The position numbers and the translations under genes are program-made. Below the pieces are notes generated by a model, which saw only the letters and a program-made list of their open reading frames with translations, was not told the DNA's origin and made no database searches. Below, piece by piece: positions 16,740 to 23,857 of a stretch of 64,000 nt of DNA (position 1 is its first letter; each line of letters starts with the position of its first letter). The DNA comes from a virus: positions 62,001 to 126,000 of IMG/VR virus record IMGVR_UViG_3300027782_000030; one strand, written 5' to 3'.

Positions 16740-16963
16740 TGCTTCTGCGCCTTCCCCCTGAAGGCATACAGAAGCTTATAGAAAACTACGAAAAAGCAGT
16801 TGATGAGATTAAAAAATCAGCCATAACAATGGCTTGGTATATGAGGGGCGGTGTGTCCTATGTGGACATACTGAATATGTCTACTGTGGAAAGACAACAA
16901 ATAAATGAATTGATTGAGAGCAACTTAGAGACTACCAAGAAGTCTCAGATGCCTTTTTTCTGA
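16736..16963 (+). CDS. small tail-assembly chaperone-like protein
   Basis: A 75-residue protein starting at the ATG that overlaps the gp26 stop (ATGA); a second ATG follows at once. A longer reading 21 codons upstream would lie inside gp26 and is unlikely. It has a helical first half (PPEGIQKLIENYEKAVDEIKK), then AWYMRGGVSYVDILNMS and a KSQMPFF end. Short proteins of this type follow gp26 in many aquatic T4-like phages and may be the counterpart of T4 gp51 or of siphophage chaperones that handle the tape measure. This is inference from position and size; there is no recognisable catalytic motif. Confidence 0.65.
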   Translation: MMLLRLPPEGIQKLIENYEKAVDEIKKSAITMAWYMRGGVSYVDILNMSTVERQQINELIESNLETTKKSQMPFF

Positions 16964-17469
16964 CCATACCTATTCATTTATCTTTCTTATATTATCCTTT
17001 ATTTGAAGATGAGCTAACGCTCATCTAAGACCTCACTTCGTTCGGTCTTATTCTTACTCTTAAAAATTCTTTTTAATCACTTAAGTAAGGAGATTACATT
17101 GCCGATTAGAGAGCCATGGTAGTGCTGTTCAGCACTACCAATGATTGGGACATTGCCACGACCGTCATCCATTGTCATCTTTTCCCCGTATAATCAGCTA
17201 TTTGGGCTATTATACGCTACCGGTTGCTCTGTAAAGTTTATCGGGACTGTAGTGAGACTAATCATAATATGACTGCCTCCGCAACGCACATTCTATAACG
17301 CAAAGATGAAGTTGTTATAGACTTGTTCAGGGTTCGCACACATAACGAGAGCCCTGTCGGTATTCCACAAGTACACTAGGTACTTGTGCTTACTCCAGAT
17401 CCATCGGCTACGAGCCTTACCTCGGCTGATTCAAGGAGGGTCGAGGAACCTCAACCAAACAAATTGTTA
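16964..17469. ncRNA. hairpin-rich gene-free region, candidate structured RNA
   Basis: About 500 bases between two convergent genes, without a convincing reading frame. It holds at least seven hairpins: 17007-17026 and 17026-17050 (possible terminators), 17118-17139 (nine pairs, GTTC loop), 17187-17216 (eight pairs CGTATAAT plus an inner AGC/GCT), 17292-17321 (eight pairs TCTATAAC), 17328-17356 (CAGGG/CCCTG with inner TCG/CGA) and 17366-17388 (nine perfect pairs CACAAGTAC, five-base loop). The octamer ACATTGCC occurs twice (around 17096 and 17150). The density and perfection of stems, unlike the rest of the window, point to a conserved RNA of about 350-400 bases. No match to a tRNA, tmRNA, RNase P or group I intron core could be made by eye. 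The strand is undecided. Confidence 0.5.
17007..17050 (+). terminator. tandem hairpins after the small chaperone-like gene
   Basis: Two adjacent stem-loops, AGATGAGC-TAAC-GCTCATCT and TAAGACC...GGTCTTA, followed by a T-rich stretch. They may end rightward transcription from gp26, or leftward transcription of an RNA from the region to the right. The T-run is interrupted, so strength is doubtful. Confidence 0.35.
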
Positions 17470-18036
17470 TTATGTATTAAGAGGGAGAAGTGATTTAGTT
17501 TGAAGATTTGTAATTGACGTGGTGTCTGTTGTGCCTGAATATGTTTTTACTAAATCTTTATTGAGTTTAAAAAAATGATCAAATTCTATGATAAGCCAAT
17601 CGCCAAGTTTAGGACTAGTATAGTATAAAAATTGATCTGTGATCCACGTTAATTTGGATTGTACCGCGACAAATTTCCCCTTTCTGTTAAATTTCATAAA
17701 CAGTAAATTAAGATCATCGTCTTCGGCTACATCCATTAATTGAGCCAACCAACTATTTAGTTGCTTGCAATCACCAGTAAGTACTAAGTGAAAAGGGAAA
17801 TCAGCGTATGATTTACATTCTATGTTCATTCTACCGAAGTTTTGTCCAGGTACTACGTCGCCCTTAAAACTGCGAACCTGTCCTTCATGTAAAAAATCTT
17901 TACGCCGTTGATTACTGCCACCGATATATGCCCCTGAACCAGGAGCCCTAATAAAACTCTCGCCATACAAATTAGATAGAAATTTAGCAATTTCTCTTTC
18001 AAATGATGAGCCTTTGTTTTTGCTAGGTGATGACAT
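17470..18036 (-). CDS. PD-(D/E)XK family nuclease (resolvase-like)
   Basis: A 188-residue protein with the layout of an archaeal-type Holliday-junction resolvase or VRR-like nuclease. GSSFEREIAKFL has a conserved Glu (13/15), FIRAPGSGA precedes FKGDVV with Asp60, and IECKSY supplies E73-x-K75, completing the E...D...ExK site. It lies just downstream of gp46/gp47 and probably works in recombination, repair or junction cleavage. T4 uses the unrelated gp49 for junction resolution, so this may be a functional substitute; that is inference. The C-terminus (TYSGTTDTTSITNL) is low-complexity. Confidence 0.75.
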   Translation of the reverse strand: MSSPSKNKGSSFEREIAKFLSNLYGESFIRAPGSGAYIGGSNQRRKDFLHEGQVRSFKGDVVPGQNFGRMNIECKSYADFPFHLVLTGDCKQLNSWLAQLMDVAEDDDLNLLFMKFNRKGKFVAVQSKLTWITDQFLYYTSPKLGDWLIIEFDHFFKLNKDLVKTYSGTTDTTSITNLQTKSLLPLNT

Positions 18037-18070
18037 GTGTTTACTTATGATGATTTTAACGTATCAAAAT

Positions 18071-19825
18071 TTATTCTATCTCAGTGGCTGTACTATAACT
18101 AGTAAAACCTTTTTCCTTAATAACTTTCAATACATTGGGTACCCTACCAGCCAATTCTTCGCGGTGACTGACAAGCCAAATAGATTTTTGTCTACGGCGT
18201 GACATATCTTTAAGAATTGCTATAGCGTTTTCAACACCCATTGTATCCAACCCTGAATCAATTAATTCATCAATGAATAGAGTATTGATGGGTGAATATA
18301 AGTTCTCCCATACATCTCTAAAAGCAAAACTTAATCCTAAGATTAAACGATTGCGTTCTCCACGTGATAAATTATCAAAGTCAAGGTCTCTACCAAGTTC
18401 TGTAATTTCAACCTGAAGATCATTTTGAAATACAACTTGATGAGGTAGTCCTATCTTGTCCAAATAATGAGTAAGCCTGCTGTTAAGATAAGATAGATTT
18501 TGGTCTATAATCTTTTTACGAACAAATGAATCTTTACTACTTAATAGGTCAAGTAAGAATTTTTGATGTTCTAATGTTTTAGTTAATCGGTTAATATTTT
18601 CAAAATCAATTTCTTGTAGAGCCTGACTCTCCATTTCATTAATCTGTTCATCATACGGATCAACTTCTGCGGCTTTGTTTTCTATAGAAACTAAAGTATT
18701 AGCAATCTGACTAGAATGTTTAACTGCTTCCGCTTCGGTTTTATAATGTGTAGTGGGTTTAGTACTTACAAACACTGGATTAACTTCAAGACCTTGTATC
18801 GTGGCATGAAGTTCATCCAAATGCTTTTTACTTTCGGTTAACGCTTCAATCTTTTTATTTAAAACATCAGAATGAGATTCATCATGGAACTCTTGCCCAC
18901 ACGCATAGCACTTATGCTCTTTAAGAGTTTGAACCTCAGTATCTAACTTAGCCCAAGTTTTCTTTTCTTTGGCTAGATCGGCTTTTGCTCTACTAAGATT
19001 GTTTCCGTGTTCAGTTTGTAAACGAACCTGATCGTTATAGATAACCAAATCTTTGTGTGCTTGTAGTTCTTTCTCTATATCAATAGCACTTAACTTGGTA
19101 TACTCGGTAGCAAGTTTTTTCAAGTCTTCGTCATGTTTAGTTTTCCAAAGTTTTTGCCTACGCTTTAACGCTTCAATTTGTTCTTTAACACGCTTGTTGG
19201 CTTCTTCAATGGCTTTGACTTTGAATTCTTCAGATTGGATAGAGTCTTTGCTTTCTTTAATTAGATTTTTAATTACCTCAGATTTTTCTGAGAGAATTGT
19301 AATTCCTAAAAGTTGTTCAATAATGTTTCGTTGTTCGTTAGTTTTAAGAGCAAGGAATGGTTCGCTGTAAGTATTCAACGCAACAATATGCTTGAACATA
19401 TCCGCGGACATACATATAATTTTTTCTATGGCTTGTTGAGTTTCTTTGTTCTCACCTTGGGCATCATCAATGCCTTTTTGTAAGTCATTGTTAACATAGA
19501 ACCGAAGTATATTGGGTTTACGACCACGCTCAATCTTGTAGTCAATGCCATTAACACTAAACTCAAGTGTAACCATCATACCCCTACCATTGGTACGGTT
19601 GACTAAATTATCTTTTCTAATGCTATTAATGGGCACGCCAAACAGAGCATATGACAGCCCTTGAATCAGAGTAGTTTTACCAGTACCATTTCTAGCACCG
19701 TCACCGCCCAAGTCTAAGTTTTCACCTAGAATTAGAGTAAGTTCTTTCTTGTTAAAATCAACTGCTTGCGTTACTTGTCCAATAGACAAGAAATTACGCA
19801 AGGTAATATTACGAAATACAATCAT
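18071..19825 (-). CDS. 46: recombination endonuclease ATPase subunit, gp46 (Rad50/SbcC-like)
   Basis: A 584-residue SMC-like ATPase, near the T4 length (560). Visible are Walker A (RNGTGKTT, residues 45-52), a long coiled coil (about 170-470) broken by a zinc hook CYAC near 303-306, the ABC signature LSRGERNRLILGL near 485-497 and Walker B LFIDELIDSGLD near 512-523. With gp47 it resects DNA ends for recombination-dependent replication and degrades host DNA in T4. The start overlaps the gp47 stop by ATGA. Confidence 0.96.
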   Translation of the reverse strand: MIVFRNITLRNFLSIGQVTQAVDFNKKELTLILGENLDLGGDGARNGTGKTTLIQGLSYALFGVPINSIRKDNLVNRTNGRGMMVTLEFSVNGIDYKIERGRKPNILRFYVNNDLQKGIDDAQGENKETQQAIEKIICMSADMFKHIVALNTYSEPFLALKTNEQRNIIEQLLGITILSEKSEVIKNLIKESKDSIQSEEFKVKAIEEANKRVKEQIEALKRRQKLWKTKHDEDLKKLATEYTKLSAIDIEKELQAHKDLVIYNDQVRLQTEHGNNLSRAKADLAKEKKTWAKLDTEVQTLKEHKCYACGQEFHDESHSDVLNKKIEALTESKKHLDELHATIQGLEVNPVFVSTKPTTHYKTEAEAVKHSSQIANTLVSIENKAAEVDPYDEQINEMESQALQEIDFENINRLTKTLEHQKFLLDLLSSKDSFVRKKIIDQNLSYLNSRLTHYLDKIGLPHQVVFQNDLQVEITELGRDLDFDNLSRGERNRLILGLSFAFRDVWENLYSPINTLFIDELIDSGLDTMGVENAIAILKDMSRRRQKSIWLVSHREELAGRVPNVLKVIKEKGFTSYSTATEIE

Positions 19826-20832
19826 AGATTATTATAAATGTCCAGCAAAAGCCTTTTGTCAAAACTATTGCTTTCTATCGCATTGATTTGGTCAATGATA
19901 ATTTGATCAACGGATTCAAATTTGAGTCCATCTGAATTGTATTGCTCAATGGCTTCTACCTTCATAGGTATAAGCGTCATTTCACGCAACTTATATTCAG
20001 GAATCATAGTTTCACGGATAAAATTGGCTTCTTCATAACTGATATCAATATCAAGATGTACTCTAACATAACTATCAATCAATAACAAACTTTCTGGGGT
20101 TTCTAGTATATCACTTAATTTATAAACACGGAATATAGGTTGTCTAGGCCAACTACGAAATACTGGATCACTTCCCCATTCTAGAATCATCATTCCCCTA
20201 GCATCATCACCCACATCAGCGTAATTGTGAGGGAAGGCATTGCCCATATACCAAATATTCTTTCGGTGTTGTCGTTTATGAAAATGTCCACTAAAAGCTG
20301 TTTCAAAACCTTGAACATGATTCTCATTTAGTTCTCCGTGATCGGGCATTTGAACCATGGCATTCATGTAGAAATGAGGTAGTTCAAGATGTCCAAATAG
20401 ATACTTACCAGACAATTTACCTAATTTTTTATAATCATCCTGAACCAACCAAGGGATAATAGATACATCACCTTGCTTGAAAAAATCATTAATGATAACA
20501 ACATTGGGTAAATGTTTTGCCCATTCAACGCTATGAATATCTCTACGGTCTCGGTAATATAAATCATGATTACCTGGGATAAAATACACAACATCAAATG
20601 CGGCACTTAGTTTTTCAAGTGCCTGTAATCCAAACTGAAGTGTGTGAATATTGATACTTGCTCTATGGTGATTATAGTCACCCAAAAAGAAACAAGTTTC
20701 ACAGTTTTCTTTTTTGGCTTCGGCGATAAACCAATCTACAAAATTAGCACAGTCTTGATTGTGTTGTAGACTGTTCGACTTAAGGCCAAAGTGTAGGTCT
20801 GTAAAAGCAGCCGCTTTCTTAAATAAATTCAT
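19822..20832 (-). CDS. 47: recombination endonuclease nuclease subunit, gp47 (Mre11/SbcD-like)
   Basis: A 336-residue calcineurin-like metallophosphoesterase, matching T4 gp47 (339). Metal-binding motifs are in order: TDLHFG (D12, H14), FLGDYNHH (D52), PGNHD (N88-H89-D90), LFGHLELPH and FSGHFHKRQ. It is the nuclease partner of gp46, encoded immediately downstream with a 4-base overlap. Confidence 0.96.
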   Translation of the reverse strand: MNLFKKAAAFTDLHFGLKSNSLQHNQDCANFVDWFIAEAKKENCETCFFLGDYNHHRASINIHTLQFGLQALEKLSAAFDVVYFIPGNHDLYYRDRRDIHSVEWAKHLPNVVIINDFFKQGDVSIIPWLVQDDYKKLGKLSGKYLFGHLELPHFYMNAMVQMPDHGELNENHVQGFETAFSGHFHKRQHRKNIWYMGNAFPHNYADVGDDARGMMILEWGSDPVFRSWPRQPIFRVYKLSDILETPESLLLIDSYVRVHLDIDISYEEANFIRETMIPEYKLREMTLIPMKVEAIEQYNSDGLKFESVDQIIIDQINAIESNSFDKRLLLDIYNNL

Positions 20833-20847
20833 TTAAAATCCTTACGA

Positions 20848-21747
20848 TTATTCTTCAAATATTGGTGTATTAGAACCTACGCCCTGTCTTGACCAACTTG
20901 GGTTTAGTCCATTCATTTCTAAAATATCGTCACGAATATTTTGATTTCGTTTTTCGGTATTCAATACTCTACAAAAACTATTGGTAATAGCCGCGGTATA
21001 GTATGCGAATGGGTTAGCACTCTTTGCTTCATTGAATCTCAATCCAACATATGTTAACTGAAGAATAGCACTATTACGCATTTCATCATTATAAGTATAC
21101 CCACGCCAATTGTACTTCATAGCATATTTTTCACATAGCATGATATACATTTTGGCTAACTTATTAGTCAGAGTGCCATGATCCTTACTGAAAATTCCCG
21201 TACTCATATCGCCCTTCCAATGACTTTTTCCTACGCAATAAAATTTATTATCTTCATCAATTTTAAAATGTTGGAAAGGTGGAAAGTTTACTTTAACATG
21301 AACCATATCGTCTACTTCACCTTTAGTAGTAGTATCTTCCAAATCAGCAAAAATTGCGTCAGGGTCTGAATCTTCAAATTCAAAAATATCTATAGCAGTT
21401 TTTTTCTTAACAGTTTTTCTAGGTTGTTTGGCAGCAATAGGAACATGATCCCAAGTCATTACTCTAAATACTAGATCGCTAATTGGAATTGTTTCAGGGG
21501 CTATTTTAACGGGGGAATCTACACTTAATTTATTAGCCCTAGTTTCCCTAGCCTGTTGAATATTTTCAGGGGTTAAAGCAAATTCAAAGCATTCTTCTAA
21601 AGGGGAATGAGGCATATCAATGATTAGATCATAACTGCTGTATTCCGATTTAGTAAAGTAGCAGTAAGTTGTTTTGCTTTCATGAATTTCTTTTAAAATA
21701 TCTTTATTATTTAGGTAGTTAACGGGTTTTTTTGAAGGTAGAGACAT
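20848..21747 (-). CDS. 55: late-transcription sigma factor, gp55-like, with large insertion
   Basis: A 299-residue protein versus 185 in T4 gp55. The N-terminal NYLNNKDILKEI (10-21) mirrors T4's NYVNNKELLQAI. The C-terminal part (about 188-275: LAKMYIMLCEKYAMKYNWRGYT, then NPFAYYTAAITNSFCRVLNTEKR) corresponds to the sigma region 2-like core that binds RNA polymerase and the late promoter. Between them lie about 135 extra residues (30-165) with FTKSEYSSYDLI, DLVFRVMTWDHVPI and an acidic DSDPDAIFADLED stretch. It should direct host RNA polymerase to the TAAATAC late promoters found across the window. AAGGAAC precedes the ATG. Confidence 0.85.
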   Translation of the reverse strand: MSLPSKKPVNYLNNKDILKEIHESKTTYCYFTKSEYSSYDLIIDMPHSPLEECFEFALTPENIQQARETRANKLSVDSPVKIAPETIPISDLVFRVMTWDHVPIAAKQPRKTVKKKTAIDIFEFEDSDPDAIFADLEDTTTKGEVDDMVHVKVNFPPFQHFKIDEDNKFYCVGKSHWKGDMSTGIFSKDHGTLTNKLAKMYIMLCEKYAMKYNWRGYTYNDEMRNSAILQLTYVGLRFNEAKSANPFAYYTAAITNSFCRVLNTEKRNQNIRDDILEMNGLNPSWSRQGVGSNTPIFEE

Positions 21748-21845
21748 AGGTTCCTTAAAATTATGCTGCCATTAGTATAGCAGAATGGTTGCTGTATAGC
21801 AATGTGGATTGGGAGAAAAGGGAAAATTAGCTACTTTTATTTATG

Positions 21846-21853
21846 CTAAATAC
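21846..21853 (+). promoter_or_regulatory. late-promoter-like motif CTAAATAC
   Basis: Plus-strand CTAAATAC, 20 bases before the ATG of the gp48-like gene, with AAGGAT in between. It is the probable start of the long rightward baseplate transcript. Confidence 0.6.
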
Positions 21854-21873
21854 AACTAAGGATTACCACAATT

Positions 21874-23544
21874 ATGGCTCAGTATACAAGTTCAGACACA
21901 ACCGAAGGAGGAGTAGTTGTAAATGCAATTCTTGATTCGGCTTCAAACACTATTACATATACAGTAACTACCGCTAAAGGTTTATCCACCTCTGTAACTA
22001 TACCATCAACACAAAACCCTCAACAAGGGGTTGCCACATTAAATGCTATAAGAAACCAATTAGCGGCAGCAAACGGGGGAAGTGCGCTTGGATTGGGGCT
22101 TACGGGAATTGGCCAACGGCTAAACGCAACTTGGGGAGATGTAAATCGTCAAGCAGAAAAAGCTCAAGCGACCGCAACGGCAACAGACACCCCAGTCCCA
22201 CAAGAATCACAACCTATACCAACAAACAATGCTGAAAATCCTCAAGTACCACCGGCAGCGCAGTCAGCACCAATACAGAATACCGTCCCTGAAGCACAGA
22301 CAACTGTACAAACAGCCCAAGTTCAAACTCCTGTAGCCCAAATACAAGTAACCACATTAGCAGAACCTACTCAAACTCCTGTACCTGAAAATGTTACACC
22401 GGCACCTATTCAGCAATATTCAAACAGACCTCCACAGCCGGCAGAAGAAATACCTTATACACAGCGTACAGTAGATGCAGATCCCACATCTACTATTCAA
22501 GCACAGGTAGCAGTAGAACAACAACAAAAACAAATTGCTATAAACACAGCAGGGCTACCGGTAGTAGCAGAAGATAACAGTGTAGCCACCGGTGTACTTA
22601 AAAATCCTGAAACAGGACAAACTTATTTTACTACTCCTCCTAATGAAATATCACAAAATCCTTCAGCAACAGGGTCATCAAGAGGCTTACAGGGAGCAAA
22701 AAGAAGAACACGGGCACAGGCTACATCACAAGATGCTGCTTATTTGGCTAGATTGCCTGATTGGAGAGTTAAATTACAGTTAGCACCAGGTGCAACATAT
22801 TTATATAAATCAACAACGGACGCTGGAATTTTGCAACCTCTACAAGAAACAGAAGGGGTATTATTTCCGTATACCCCTCAAATTCAGATTCAATATGGCG
22901 CACATTATGATCCTACGGATTTGACGCATAGTAATTATAAAATATATCAATACAAAAATAGCAGTGTAGATAATATATCAATAACCGCTGATTTTACTGC
23001 CCAAGATACTTATGAAGCTAGATACTTATTAGCGGTAATACATTTTTTCAGAAGTGTTACTAAAATGTTTTATGGAAGAGATGAGAATCCTAGAAACGGT
23101 ACTCCTCCTCCTTTATGTTACATAACAGGATTGGGGGAATTTAATTTTAATCAGCATCCGTTAGCAATAACTAATTTTACATATACTTTACCTAACGATG
23201 TGGATTATATAAGGGCCAACACTGAAGCAAATTCTCCACCTGGGGTTAATCAAAGTGCAGCCAATGTACCTAATAATACCGGTAACCCTGTAACAGCCAG
23301 AACAACTAGTTCTGGTATACAACCTGGAGGTAAATCATTGGGACCTAAATTTAATATCGATCCTTCAAAATATAAAACAGGAGCCAAAGATCCTACATAT
23401 GTGCCAACTAAAATGCAAATACAATTAACAGCAGTACCAATAGTGTCTAGAAATGTTATCAGTAATGTGTTTAGCTTGAGAGAATATGGATCAGGTAAAC
23501 TATTACAGGGGTCAAAGCACGCCGGCGTTAAGGGAGTTTGGTAA
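21874..23544 (+). CDS. baseplate tail-tube junction protein, gp48-like
   Basis: A 556-residue protein, first of the rightward baseplate operon. The C-terminal half carries the structured part: DWRVKLQLAPGATYLYKS, GVLFPYTPQIQIQYGAHYDP, DNISITADFTAQDTYEARYLLAVIHFFRSVTKMFYG and ITNFTYTLPNDVDYIR. This resembles the tail-tube-fold initiator proteins (gp48/gp54) that start the tube on the hub. Residues about 95-215 form a long Pro/Gln/Ala/Thr linker, absent in T4 gp48 (364 residues). gp48 is preferred over gp54 from its place next to gp53, but the two are hard to separate by eye. Confidence 0.7.
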   Translation: MAQYTSSDTTEGGVVVNAILDSASNTITYTVTTAKGLSTSVTIPSTQNPQQGVATLNAIRNQLAAANGGSALGLGLTGIGQRLNATWGDVNRQAEKAQATATATDTPVPQESQPIPTNNAENPQVPPAAQSAPIQNTVPEAQTTVQTAQVQTPVAQIQVTTLAEPTQTPVPENVTPAPIQQYSNRPPQPAEEIPYTQRTVDADPTSTIQAQVAVEQQQKQIAINTAGLPVVAEDNSVATGVLKNPETGQTYFTTPPNEISQNPSATGSSRGLQGAKRRTRAQATSQDAAYLARLPDWRVKLQLAPGATYLYKSTTDAGILQPLQETEGVLFPYTPQIQIQYGAHYDPTDLTHSNYKIYQYKNSSVDNISITADFTAQDTYEARYLLAVIHFFRSVTKMFYGRDENPRNGTPPPLCYITGLGEFNFNQHPLAITNFTYTLPNDVDYIRANTEANSPPGVNQSAANVPNNTGNPVTARTTSSGIQPGGKSLGPKFNIDPSKYKTGAKDPTYVPTKMQIQLTAVPIVSRNVISNVFSLREYGSGKLLQGSKHAGVKGVW

Positions 23545-23856
23545 ATGGCAACTAATACTATATATGGAGCAACTAGTCCATACCAGTTAACCGACATTGT
23601 TAATCAAAAATTTCTAGACATTATGGTAAACAGACCCATACCTGCATTAGCATCAGATGTATTTTGGTCTATAACAAAAGTATATGAATATAGGCCTGAT
23701 TTATTAGCATATGACTTGTACGCAGATTCTAGGTTATGGTGGGTTTTTGCACAGCGCAATCCTAACAGATTAAAAGATCCTTATTTTGATTTTATAACAG
23801 GTGTTCAAATATATTTACCAACATCCACTACATTAATAACAGCTTTGGGCAATTAA
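23545..23856 (+). CDS. 53: baseplate wedge protein, gp53-like
   Basis: A 103-residue protein beginning right after the previous stop. It contains the family hallmark DLYADSRLWWVFAQRNPNRLKDPYFDF (about 58-84), ending with a VQIYLP strand. gp53 links neighbouring wedges around the hub. It is shorter than T4 gp53 (196 residues), as in other aquatic T4-like phages. No Shine-Dalgarno sequence lies close to the ATG; coupling to the upstream gene is likely. Confidence 0.88.
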   Translation: MATNTIYGATSPYQLTDIVNQKFLDIMVNRPIPALASDVFWSITKVYEYRPDLLAYDLYADSRLWWVFAQRNPNRLKDPYFDFITGVQIYLPTSTTLITALGN

Positions 23857-23857
23857 T

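Noticed and set aside
16964-17469. Group I intron, tmRNA, RNase P RNA or tRNA cluster
   Set aside because: No P7-type core, tag reading frame, T-arm with CCA end, or RNase P conserved core could be found on either strand by eye, so the region is reported only as a candidate structured RNA.
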